A DNA stretch of 51,710 nucleotides, from NCBI GenBank assembly GCA_937922655.1, contig CALAJH010000069.1, positions 1 through 51,710 on the forward strand, in the 5' to 3' direction. The stretch is from an uncultured Bacteroidia bacterium (GTDB lineage: Bacteria > Bacteroidota > Bacteroidia > J057 > CALAJH01). Shown one piece after another: positions 34,870 through 43,051 of this stretch. The first letter of the stretch is position 1; every line of letters starts with the position of its first letter. The notes beneath the pieces are model-generated. The model was not told the DNA's origin. It made no database searches and saw only the letters and a program-made list of their open reading frames with translations. Made by a program: the position numbers and the translations under genes.

Positions 34870-35289
34870 ATGATATTGACGGAGGCGGACGTTGCCCGTT
34901 TGTACGGAAAAAAAATTTTTCGCATCGTTGACGACGAAGGTGGAACCATCACTTGGCGCAACAAGCCTGCGGGCAAGGTAACTTTTTTTCTTTCGCGCGC
35001 CGAATACACCAACGAGGCTTATACCAAGCTGGTCAAAAGCGTCGTCGATGCTTTGGGGATTGCTCCCGACGCGGTGGGTTTTGGGATGGTCGACGGCAAA
35101 CCCCCGCTCGAAGCGTTTTTTCAAATGCCGACGATTTTCGGTTTGGTTTTCGGTATTCACTTTCCGGGCGAACACATGCTCGACGGCAAAGAAATTTACG
35201 TCGTGCCGTCCGTTAGCGACATGACCCGGGAACGAAAGTACAAATTCGAGGCATGGGAGGCCATGAAAAAGTTTAAAGACCGGTTGTAA
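34870..35289 (+). CDS. Unknown protein, possibly related to DNA polymerase III psi (HolD)
   Basis: A 139-residue soluble protein. The order LVKSVVDALGIAPDAV, a central LVFGI segment, VPSVSDMTRE and a final KFEAWEAMKKF recalls the layout of HolD-like psi subunits (helix with a PD pair, L-G strand, PSL, K-x-x-LW helix), but this is a pattern impression and not an alignment. An in-frame TTG at 34855 lies inside the promoter motif, so the ATG at 34870 is preferred. It is convergent with the RidA-family gene. Confidence 0.55.
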   Translation: MILTEADVARLYGKKIFRIVDDEGGTITWRNKPAGKVTFFLSRAEYTNEAYTKLVKSVVDALGIAPDAVGFGMVDGKPPLEAFFQMPTIFGLVFGIHFPGEHMLDGKEIYVVPSVSDMTRERKYKFEAWEAMKKFKDRL

Positions 35290-35419
35290 TTGTTTGTTGG
35301 CGGTTGCGGGGGCGTTAATCGTGTCAAAGGCTTGGGGGCGCCGTGCGTTGAAAGCGGCGCAATGTAAAGGTCTTAGGATGGTTTGTGTTGGCGCGGCGCC
35401 GCAAAACTTTGTCGAAGTT

Positions 35420-35830
35420 TTAGTCGATGTAGGCCACGACCTTGATTTCCACGGCGATGGGCGTAGGCAGGGCCGTAATGCCGAGGGTGGTGCGCGTTGG
35501 CTTGGGATTTTGGGAAAAATATTCGGCGTAAACGCGGTTGTAAACGGCGAAGTCTTGTTGGATGTTGGTCAAAAATACGGTAACGTCGACGATGTCTTCC
35601 CACTTGGCGCCCGCGTCTTCGAGGACGAGGCGCACGTTCTCAAACATTGACCGGCATTGGGCTTCGACGTCGTATTCGCGGACGGCGCCGTTGTCGTCGA
35701 AAACGACGCCGGGTATTTCTTTACTGCCGCGTTTGCGCGGCCCGATGCCCGACAAATACAGCCAGTTGCCGACGCGGCGGGCGTGGGGATAAGGCCCCAC
35801 GGGTTCGGGGGCGCGGGGAGAATCTATCAT
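35420..35830 (-). CDS. RidA/YjgF-family protein (2-aminomuconate deaminase-like)
   Basis: A 136-residue Rid-family protein. Family members deaminate reactive enamine/imine intermediates. LYLSGIGPRKRGSKEIPGV and the ending TRTTLGITALPTPIAVEIKVVAYID keep the trimer core with the conserved Arg before the beta strand. The GPRKRG-KEIPG wording recalls aminomuconate-deaminase relatives of tryptophan and kynurenine breakdown, though no other gene of that pathway is here. It lies 51 bp after the unknown gene 35882-36238 on the same strand. Confidence 0.85.
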   Translation of the reverse strand: MIDSPRAPEPVGPYPHARRVGNWLYLSGIGPRKRGSKEIPGVVFDDNGAVREYDVEAQCRSMFENVRLVLEDAGAKWEDIVDVTVFLTNIQQDFAVYNRVYAEYFSQNPKPTRTTLGITALPTPIAVEIKVVAYID

Positions 35831-35881
35831 AAGCGTCGTGCGTCGCCGGCTTACTTTTCATTTCAAGCCGGAACGATAACA

Positions 35882-36238
35882 TTATACTTTCCTGGTAATG
35901 AGAATAATTTCGATTTGCAAGGGTCTTTTACCGTCTTTGGCGGGGGCTTCGGGGTCGAAGGTGAAGCGGGCGCGTTTGCCTTCGGCCAACGAGGTTTCAA
36001 AGAAAAATTCGCTGACGTGGCCTTCGTCGTGATGAAAGTAAATGCCGAGTTTGAACTTGTTTTTGACGTAGTATTCGCGTAAAATACCTTCGAATTCACG
36101 GCCTTCGCAGGTGATGGACAAGCGTTCGTTTTCTCCGGTGAAAAGCTTGGCGTACTCGGTTCCCGCGTCGTCTTCGAGGATGAGGCATTGGTTGGTTACC
36201 TCGTATTTTGTGATGTGTTTTTCAAAAACGGTTTGCAT
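35882..36238 (-). CDS. Unknown 118-residue protein
   Basis: A soluble, acidic, beta-rich protein (MQTVFEKHITKYEVTNQCLI..., FHHDEGHVSEFFFETSL). Not recognised. It probably shares a transcript with the RidA-family gene downstream and is divergent from pdhC. The ATG at 36238 is the only start that gives a full-length globular frame. Confidence 0.65.
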   Translation of the reverse strand: MQTVFEKHITKYEVTNQCLILEDDAGTEYAKLFTGENERLSITCEGREFEGILREYYVKNKFKLGIYFHHDEGHVSEFFFETSLAEGKRARFTFDPEAPAKDGKRPLQIEIILITRKV

Positions 36239-36281
36239 AATCAGGTTTGAAAACTAATGCGTCGCAAAAATAGGAAAAAAC

Positions 36282-36313
36282 TTTGCCGGTTTGCGTAAGG
36301 CGTTGTAATTTTA
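36282..36313 (+). promoter_or_regulatory. Promoter of pdhC (TTTG-N20-TAATTTTA)
   Basis: TTTG at 36282-36285, a 20-nt spacer and TAATTTTA at 36306-36313 (one mismatch to TAnnTTTG), 22 nt before the pdhC ATG. Confidence 0.4.
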
Positions 36314-36335
36314 CATGTAATTACGGAAAAGGCCG

Positions 36336-37577
36336 ATGGCGGAAATTATCGATATGCCGAAAATGAGCGACACAATGTCCGAAGGGGTGGTTGTGGCGTG
36401 GCACAAGAACGTTGGAGACAAGGTTTCAGCGGGCGATTTGCTTGCCGAGGTCGAAACCGACAAGGCGACGATGGAGTTGGAGTCGTATTTCGACGGCGTG
36501 TTGCTTTATCGGGCGGTTGAGGCGGGCAAGGCGGTAACGGTCGGGGATTTGCTGGCGATTATCGGTTCGGCGGGGGAAGACGTGGAAGCGATATTGGCGT
36601 CGCGCAAAGGGGGGCCGGTTTCGGCGACCGTCGCGGCCGAACCGGCCGTGGCTTCGGCGGTTGCTACATCGGCGGTGGTTTCGATGTCGTCCGAAGCGTC
36701 GGACGGCGATAAAACCGACCGAATCAAAGCCTCGCCTTTGGCCAAAGCAATGGCCAAAGAGGCGGGCGTCGAGTTGGCGGGCATTGCGGGTACGGGGGAC
36801 GGCGGCCGCATCGTCAAACGCGACGTCGAGGCGGCGATGAGCAAGCCGGTTTCCGTTCCCTTGGTGGCGCCCCCTCCCGTTGTTGCGTCCGTCGGCGCAT
36901 TCGTAGACCTGCCCGCCTCTCAAATGCGCAAAACCATCGCCCGTCGTTTGGGGGAAAGCAAGTTTTCCGCTCCGCATTTTTATTTGACCGTCGCCGTCGA
37001 AATGGACGAGGCCGCCGCTTTCCGCGACGCTCTCAACGCCGATTCCGACGTCAAAATATCTTTCAACGACCTCATCGTCAAAGCCGCGGCCGTTGCATTG
37101 CGCAAACATCCCGCAGTGAACGCTTCTTGGATGGGCGATTTTATCCGTCAATACTCGTACGTTAATATTGGCGTGGCCGTGGCAATGGACGAGGGCTTGA
37201 TTGTGCCGGTGATACGCGACGCCGACCGCAAAGGCTTGTCGGAAATTTCGCGCGAGACGCGCGTTTTGGCCGAACGGGCCCGCAACAAAGAGCTTCAGCC
37301 CCACGAATTTCAAGGCAATACCTTCACCATCTCGAATTTGGGGATGTTCGGCATCGAGGAGTTTACGGCGATTATCAACCCTCCCGACGCTTGTATTTTG
37401 GCCGTTGGGGGCATTGTCAAAGAGGCTGTCGTCGAAGACGACGATACGATACGCGTCGCGAAAAGAATGCGTTTGACGCTCTCGTGCGACCATCGGGCGG
37501 TGGACGGAGCGACGGGTGCAAAGTTTTTGCAAACGCTTAAAGCCTGTTTGGAAAAACCGATGCGAATGCTGTTGTGA
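36336..37577 (+). CDS. pdhC: Pyruvate dehydrogenase E2 (dihydrolipoamide acetyltransferase)
   Basis: E2 moves the acetyl group from the lipoyl arm to coenzyme A in the pyruvate dehydrogenase complex. The 413-residue protein has one lipoyl domain with the modified lysine K43 in ETDKATMEL, an Ala/Val/Pro-rich linker, a subunit-binding domain (about 130-167, IKASPLAKAMAKEAGVELA) and the catalytic core ending in SCDHRAVDGATGAKFL, with the active His in HRAVDG (about 386). Many bacteria have two or three lipoyl domains; one is common too. Its stop overlaps the next gene's ATG by one base. Confidence 0.93.
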   Translation: MAEIIDMPKMSDTMSEGVVVAWHKNVGDKVSAGDLLAEVETDKATMELESYFDGVLLYRAVEAGKAVTVGDLLAIIGSAGEDVEAILASRKGGPVSATVAAEPAVASAVATSAVVSMSSEASDGDKTDRIKASPLAKAMAKEAGVELAGIAGTGDGGRIVKRDVEAAMSKPVSVPLVAPPPVVASVGAFVDLPASQMRKTIARRLGESKFSAPHFYLTVAVEMDEAAAFRDALNADSDVKISFNDLIVKAAAVALRKHPAVNASWMGDFIRQYSYVNIGVAVAMDEGLIVPVIRDADRKGLSEISRETRVLAERARNKELQPHEFQGNTFTISNLGMFGIEEFTAIINPPDACILAVGGIVKEAVVEDDDTIRVAKRMRLTLSCDHRAVDGATGAKFLQTLKACLEKPMRMLL

Positions 37578-38401
37578 TGAGGTTCGTCGTTTACGCTTGG
37601 GTTTGTCTCGCGGCCTTGGCGTCGTGCGCCCCGTTGCAATACCAAACGCAAATATTTCGCGACAAAAAGTATGAAAAATATTATCAGGCACAAAAAAGGG
37701 CCAACCCCCGTGCCGCCATTATTCGATACAAGCCCGTAGAAGACGACATCAAGTATTATCGATACACGTTGAGGGAAGGCGACGAAATCGAGGTTCGGCT
37801 GCTTAACGTACCCGCAGAGTTGCGCGTCGAGGGCGTCAATCTATCCGGTGACAAAACTTACATCGTTTCTGCCGACGGATACATAATTTTGCCGTTAATA
37901 GGAAAGATTTACGTCAAGGGTAAAACAAGCGACGAGGTTAGAAAAATGGTTGAAACGGAGCTTTCGGTTTATTATCGCGATCCATTTGTGGACGTGGTCG
38001 TCAAGTCGATGCGCATATTTTTATTCACCGCCGATATGCAGCGCAAAATCGTGCTGACTTCGGAACGGATGCATTTGACCGAAGCGCTGGCTATGGGGAT
38101 GGGCGGGGGCATGGCATTCATGGGCGGGGGCTTGAACCGGCAGGTCAAAGTGGGGAAAGTGAAAATAATTCGCGGAGACCCTTTGGATCCGCAAATTATT
38201 TGGGTGGATATGCGAAAAATGGAAGTTATGGCCGAACCCGATCTGATGATGCGAAGCGGCGACATTGTCTACCTCGAAAACCGTAACTTGCCTTTGTTCA
38301 ACGCCGAGGCGGGTACCGTTTTTGCCGCCATCACCGCCGTCAATACTTTGGTCTCTCTTTATTTTTTGCTTCGTAGCCTTGGCATCATTAATTTTAGATA
38401 A
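37577..38401 (+). CDS. Polysaccharide biosynthesis/export lipoprotein (Wza-like)
   Basis: A 274-residue lipoprotein (MRFVVYAWVCLAALASC, lipobox LASC) of the Poly_export/SLBB family that forms the outer-membrane channel for capsule or exopolysaccharide. The export domain is YTLREGDEIEVRLLNV with YIVSADGYIILPLIGKIYVKGKT, and a SLBB-like part follows (LTSERMHLTEALAMGM). A C-terminal hydrophobic helix (AITAVNTLVSLYFLL) is present, as in Wza. The start is the A of a TGATG overlap with pdhC. The partner kinase/co-polymerase follows after 5 nt. Confidence 0.88.
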   Translation: MRFVVYAWVCLAALASCAPLQYQTQIFRDKKYEKYYQAQKRANPRAAIIRYKPVEDDIKYYRYTLREGDEIEVRLLNVPAELRVEGVNLSGDKTYIVSADGYIILPLIGKIYVKGKTSDEVRKMVETELSVYYRDPFVDVVVKSMRIFLFTADMQRKIVLTSERMHLTEALAMGMGGGMAFMGGGLNRQVKVGKVKIIRGDPLDPQIIWVDMRKMEVMAEPDLMMRSGDIVYLENRNLPLFNAEAGTVFAAITAVNTLVSLYFLLRSLGIINFR

Positions 38402-38406
38402 ACGTT

Positions 38407-40815
38407 ATGGAAGACAACAAACCGAAGGGCATACCTCTTGAAGAGTACGACATCAAACGGTTTATTGGCGTCGTTATTCGCGGGCGCTGGTATATTCTTT
38501 TAACTCCCTTGGTTTTTTTCATCCCCGCGCTGCTTTATCTGCGTTATACACATTACCTGTACGAATCTTCGGGATCAATTAACGTTCAACTTCAAACCGG
38601 AGCGGCTGTTGAATCCAAGCCAATGTTCGCTTTCGACAATCAGGGGCAAGAAACTATCGAAGTTCTAAAATCCCGAGACTTAATAGAAAAAGTTATCGAA
38701 CGTTTGGATCTAAGGGTTGCCTATTTTGAACGAGGAAACGTATTAACCACCCCGCATTATAAATCTTCCCCCATCGTTATTGAATACGACACTACCACCT
38801 TCCGCCTTTACGACGTTACTTTGGACTTCGAATTTACGGGAGAAGACGATTTCGTGTTTAGAGTCCGGGACAAAACTTTGAACGGAAAACTCAACGAACC
38901 CGTTGTCGTCGATGAAAAATCAAGGTTTGTGTTACGGCGTCGTCCGGGATATGGCGGCAAACTCGTTGAACGTGAATTTCAGATTGTCGTGCAGTCGATT
39001 CCCAAGCTGGTTTCCGATTTGTTAAGAACGTTGAAAGTCGAAAATTCCGGCAACACCGTTTTCGCCGTTTCGCTTACCGACCAAGTTCCGCAACGCGCCA
39101 CCGACATCATCAACTCCCTTTTTCAAGTCTATCTTGAAGAAGAGTTGTCGTTGAGTCGGCGTTCGGCAGACCAAGCCATACAATTTATCGACACGCTGCT
39201 TTTGGATATTTCCGAACTCATGCGCAAGTCCGAAACGAATTTGGAAAGTTACGAAAAGGACCGCAAGATGTCCCTTTTCCCTACGCTTCGTCAGTTCAAT
39301 ATTGGGCGCATGTCGCGTTTTCAGGAAGATTTGGCCAATATGGAGATGCAGGAGATGGTTCTTAACAGCGTAATAGATTACGTGGAAAAGGCGCAAAATG
39401 TCGATGGCGGCGGGGTGTCGGCTTTTGCCCCCAGCCTGCAAGGAGTGGACTTTCCCGAACTTGCCGGATATATCAACGCCTACAAAGACGCGCTTTACGA
39501 ACGTGCCCTTCTCCTTCAAAAGGTGAGCCCCAAGAGTCCCGTCGTCGCGCAAAGCAATCTAAAAATTGCGGCCCTCGTTGGGCAAATCAAGGAAAGCATC
39601 GCTACTACCAAGGCCGCTTTTGCCCGAAAACGTAATTACATCCGTGACGAACTCAAAAAACTCGACCAACGTATCGTCAATTACCCGTCCATGGAACGTG
39701 AATTTTCAGGCGTTACCAAAGAATTTGAAAATTATCAACAAATTTATACCAATTTGTTGATGAAAAAAACGGATTTAGCCATTTCAAAAGCCGCCATCGT
39801 TTCCAAGAGCCGGGTCATCAACTATGCCTTTTCCAACAACGTTCCCGTTTCCCCCAAAAAAAACAATATTCTTTATGGCAGTTTGATTATCGGATTTTTG
39901 GTCGGCTTTACCTACGTCATCGTCAAGGAAGTATTGAAGGATAAAATTTCTTTTCGAGGCGAATTGGAAGTCAAAACCTCCGTTCCCATCGTCGGCGAAA
40001 TTGTCAAGACCCGCCGCAAGCTTAATTATGTGGCGCTTCAAGTGTTCTCAAGCACTAAATCTTTGGTGACGGAGTCTTTCCGGCTTTTGCGCACCAACGT
40101 CGAATTTATCGCCGGCGCACGTTATCCCTTAGTGGTTACTATTACCTCAACCGTTTCCGGCGAGGGAAAATCGTATATTTCCGTTAATTTCGCAGGTATT
40201 TTGTCGCTCTTGAATAAGAGAGTGGTCTTAATCGACTTGGACTTGCGCAAACCCAGACTGCACTTGGCCTTCAACCTCGTCAACGACGCCGGGGTCAGTA
40301 CCTTGCTTATCGGTAAAGACAGTCTGCGAGACGTCGTTCAGTCCACGGGGTACCACAATTTCGACGTCATCACCTCGGGCCCCTTGCCGCCCAATCCCGC
40401 CGAACTCGTTTCCAGCAACGCCTTCCTCAAAATGATTGAAGACCTTAAAAAAGAGTACGAATGCATCGTGATTGACACCTCGCCCGTTGGGCTGGTTACC
40501 GACTCGATCCCCGCCCTGAAAATATCGAACGTCGGTCTTTACGTTTTCCGCGCCGACTATTCGCGTAAGTTTTTTCTGCAAAACGTCGAACGTTTACGCG
40601 AAGAACACGCACTCAACCAGCTTTATTTGGTGTTTAATCACTCGGATGCAAGAAAGGCGGGTTACGGTTACGGCTATGGTTACGGCTATGGCTATGGCTA
40701 CGGCTATGGTTACGGTTACGGCTATGGTTACGGTTACGGCTATCGAAGCTACGGCGCCAACAACTACTACACCGAAGAGGAGGGGGCCGCACCATGGTGG
40801 CAGTTTTGGAAATAA
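38407..40815 (+). CDS. Wzc-like polysaccharide co-polymerase with BY-kinase domain
   Basis: This 802-residue inner-membrane protein combines a Wzz-type chain-length domain (two membrane helices, about 27-46 and 487-508, with a long periplasmic coiled coil between) and a cytoplasmic bacterial tyrosine kinase. Kinase motifs: Walker A SGEGKS (about 584), Walker A' VVLIDLDLRKPRLH (about 605) and Walker B CIVIDTSPVG (about 684). The tail is 14 Gly-Tyr dipeptides (residues 752-779), followed by SYGANNYY and WWQFWK. Autophosphorylation of such tail tyrosines controls polymer length and export in relatives. It forms a pair with the Wza-like gene; glycosyltransferases are not in this window. Confidence 0.9.
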   Translation: MEDNKPKGIPLEEYDIKRFIGVVIRGRWYILLTPLVFFIPALLYLRYTHYLYESSGSINVQLQTGAAVESKPMFAFDNQGQETIEVLKSRDLIEKVIERLDLRVAYFERGNVLTTPHYKSSPIVIEYDTTTFRLYDVTLDFEFTGEDDFVFRVRDKTLNGKLNEPVVVDEKSRFVLRRRPGYGGKLVEREFQIVVQSIPKLVSDLLRTLKVENSGNTVFAVSLTDQVPQRATDIINSLFQVYLEEELSLSRRSADQAIQFIDTLLLDISELMRKSETNLESYEKDRKMSLFPTLRQFNIGRMSRFQEDLANMEMQEMVLNSVIDYVEKAQNVDGGGVSAFAPSLQGVDFPELAGYINAYKDALYERALLLQKVSPKSPVVAQSNLKIAALVGQIKESIATTKAAFARKRNYIRDELKKLDQRIVNYPSMEREFSGVTKEFENYQQIYTNLLMKKTDLAISKAAIVSKSRVINYAFSNNVPVSPKKNNILYGSLIIGFLVGFTYVIVKEVLKDKISFRGELEVKTSVPIVGEIVKTRRKLNYVALQVFSSTKSLVTESFRLLRTNVEFIAGARYPLVVTITSTVSGEGKSYISVNFAGILSLLNKRVVLIDLDLRKPRLHLAFNLVNDAGVSTLLIGKDSLRDVVQSTGYHNFDVITSGPLPPNPAELVSSNAFLKMIEDLKKEYECIVIDTSPVGLVTDSIPALKISNVGLYVFRADYSRKFFLQNVERLREEHALNQLYLVFNHSDARKAGYGYGYGYGYGYGYGYGYGYGYGYGYGYRSYGANNYYTEEEGAAPWWQFWK
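40660..40743 (+). repeat. Fourteen 6-bp repeats coding Gly-Tyr
   Basis: Fourteen consecutive GGY-TAY units (GGTTAC, GGCTAT, GGCTAC). The silent variation shows the tract is not a fresh slippage product, but the hexamer unit allows in-frame length change. Confidence 0.95.
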
Positions 40816-40945
40816 ATCGTAAATTTTTCCGCCCGTTTTATACGATACCTCCGCCTTACGGCGTTATCAGGGCGTACCCTCGGACGATTTATACACATTC
40901 TTGCGGAATTTTGCACGAATATTTTGCGCTTATCTTTTTTCGCCC

Positions 40946-40953
40946 TAATTTTG
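40946..40953 (+). promoter_or_regulatory. -7 element (TAATTTTG) before the T9SS cargo gene
   Basis: An exact TAnnTTTG match 13 nt before the ATG at 40967 and 37 nt before the alternative ATG at 40991. Confidence 0.45.
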
Positions 40954-40966
40954 AAAATTGAAAGCC

Positions 40967-42970
40967 ATGCATTCCTTGAAACGGAAAAATATGAGAAAAC
41001 TACTGCTTTCGCTCGGTGCGGTTTGTTTCCTGTACGCCGGCTCCGCCGTCGCTCAGGAGCTCTTCATTGGCGACACGCTCTTCATCCCCGCTCGTGGACA
41101 ATGGGATTCGCCTATTTTCTCCCGGGACGAAGTCGACGAGTACCTTCGCTTTAACGAAGCCCTCGTCTCCGTACGCAACATCGAAAGTCCGGACAACGGA
41201 AGCGTTCTCGTCGACGACCAAGGCATAATATTAAACCAAAACAAATTCCATATTTCCGGCGATTGGATAAACAATTCCCCCGCCCGAAATCCCATTGTGT
41301 CCAACGCCCGGCAGATTTTCGGAGCATGGGGACGAAATTATCTCACCACCCAAGGTACTTTCATTTTTGACAACGGCGTAGAAAATTATGCTTTTGAAGT
41401 CGTTTCCCCGACGGGGCAAACTTCCACCTACAATGCCGTCGACGTAGCACGGATACAAGACTTTCGCAGCACCGCCGGCGCCGCGTCCACCGTCTTCAAC
41501 AACGTTACGCTACGCGGTATTTCCGGCCCCTCGCTCGAAAAACGCCTCGACCGCCACAACCTCATCGTCGACGTACCCAACGTTCTCGACCTTTCCAGCG
41601 AAAGGGAAATGCACCTACGCGGACAAAACAATTTCGTCGTCGTTCGCAATCCCTTACCCGGCGCCGTCGACAACGGTGGTCTGCGGAGGGGGGGGTACGT
41701 CTCCAACCTCGGCAACGGACGCTTGATTCGCGATTGCGGTCTTTTAGGGGAAGAATATTACTTTCCCGTCGGTTCCGACCTCGTTACCGCCACCGGATGC
41801 GATATCTACAAAAAGCGTCCCATCGTTATTCGTCCCACGGCGGAGGGGCGTCGTTACGCCGTACGTTTGGCTTATGAAAATCCCCGCAACGCCGGCTACT
41901 TCTGTTCCTTCGTCGACGACACCACCATGTGCGACTATAACAACAAGTTCTTTTGGTACGTCGAAGACTCTACGCGAGACAACCAAAACCTTGTCGCCTT
42001 TCGTTTCGACGCACAGTTTTGCCATCCCCCCGGACAAGACGGCGTATTCAACGCCCTTTTGAATTACGACCTCCAAAACAACGACTGCCAAAACACGCAG
42101 GCACGCATCGTTTCGGGTACCGGTCTTGCCCCCGTTCTCACATGGAACGACCAAACCTCGCGCGACCTCAACGAACCCGTTTTTATTCTCGGCGCCCTTC
42201 GTCCTTACGAAGGTTTTACCCGAAATCCCGCCGGACGTTTGCAGTCCGAGAAAAAGACTTTCGGCAGTCGCGTCGTTCCCGTTTGCGACATTGATTTTGA
42301 AATCAACCGACGCAACCTCACCAACCCCGCCTATCAAGACCTGATTATTACTTGGGATTTTGGCGACACCGTCAACAACGGAACCAAAGGTTGCTACGGA
42401 AATTGTTTGGGTCAACTTTCGGGTCCCGTCAGCGACCCCGCCGTTTCCCGTCCAACGAAAACCTTTCGTCCGGGGCGTTACGTCATTACTTATACCATAT
42501 ACAATCCCGCCAGTGAGTCGGGGGCTTGTGTCGAAGTTATGCGGGATTCCATCTTTTGCGAACCCCCCCTTATTACCGACTTCCCGAACGCCTTTACGCC
42601 CAACGGCGACCTTCACAACGGATTCTTCGTTTTTCGTTTGAGTGAAATGGACGACGTGCGCTTTGAGGTCTACGACCGCTGGGGCATCAAGGTTTTTTCC
42701 AAGGAGTACGACAAAGATTTTCCTCCGCTCGAAGCCGTGGATTTGCACCAAGTCGGCCAATTTGGTTTGGATAAAGAATCCGCAACGAATTTAATCCGCG
42801 ACAATTTCTGGGACGGAACGATGAATCCGGACGGTCAGCCGTGGGTAGACAATCGTACCCCTTGTCCCGAAGGCGTTTATACCTATAAATTGAAGTTTCA
42901 CCTTTTCCGTGACGGCGTCAAAGACCCGAAAGAAATCGTAAAAACCGGAACCATAACTTTGATTCGATAG
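40967..42970 (+). CDS. T9SS type-B secreted protein (gliding-motility-associated C-terminal domain)
   Basis: A 667-residue secreted protein. It has a signal peptide (to about 30, GSAVAQ; the start could also be the ATG at 40991), a long beta-rich region with few cysteines, a PKD-like segment (LIITWDFGD, TKTFRPGRYVITYTIYN) and a C-terminal type-B sorting domain (about 540-667) with FPNAFTPNGDLHNGFF, VYDRWGIKVF, WDGTMNPDGQPW and CPEGVYTYKLKF. The domain directs export by the type IX secretion system and anchors the protein at the cell surface. The function of the body is unknown. It follows the export/kinase pair and precedes the adhesin. Confidence 0.88.
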   Translation: MHSLKRKNMRKLLLSLGAVCFLYAGSAVAQELFIGDTLFIPARGQWDSPIFSRDEVDEYLRFNEALVSVRNIESPDNGSVLVDDQGIILNQNKFHISGDWINNSPARNPIVSNARQIFGAWGRNYLTTQGTFIFDNGVENYAFEVVSPTGQTSTYNAVDVARIQDFRSTAGAASTVFNNVTLRGISGPSLEKRLDRHNLIVDVPNVLDLSSEREMHLRGQNNFVVVRNPLPGAVDNGGLRRGGYVSNLGNGRLIRDCGLLGEEYYFPVGSDLVTATGCDIYKKRPIVIRPTAEGRRYAVRLAYENPRNAGYFCSFVDDTTMCDYNNKFFWYVEDSTRDNQNLVAFRFDAQFCHPPGQDGVFNALLNYDLQNNDCQNTQARIVSGTGLAPVLTWNDQTSRDLNEPVFILGALRPYEGFTRNPAGRLQSEKKTFGSRVVPVCDIDFEINRRNLTNPAYQDLIITWDFGDTVNNGTKGCYGNCLGQLSGPVSDPAVSRPTKTFRPGRYVITYTIYNPASESGACVEVMRDSIFCEPPLITDFPNAFTPNGDLHNGFFVFRLSEMDDVRFEVYDRWGIKVFSKEYDKDFPPLEAVDLHQVGQFGLDKESATNLIRDNFWDGTMNPDGQPWVDNRTPCPEGVYTYKLKFHLFRDGVKDPKEIVKTGTITLIR

Positions 42971-43051
42971 AAAATTGCGATATTTGCCCCGGTTTTGGGG
43001 CCATTCCCGAAGTCATAAATTAATTTGAGCGTTAATTTTATACCGATTAAA

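Noticed and set aside
34581-35012. A 143-codon minus-strand frame
   Set aside because: It overlaps the HolD-like gene on the opposite strand and has no family signs.
42986-43001. A hairpin (GCCCC/GGGGC) as terminator of the T9SS cargo gene
   Set aside because: The stem is only 5 bp and no T-run follows it, so it is too weak to list as a feature.
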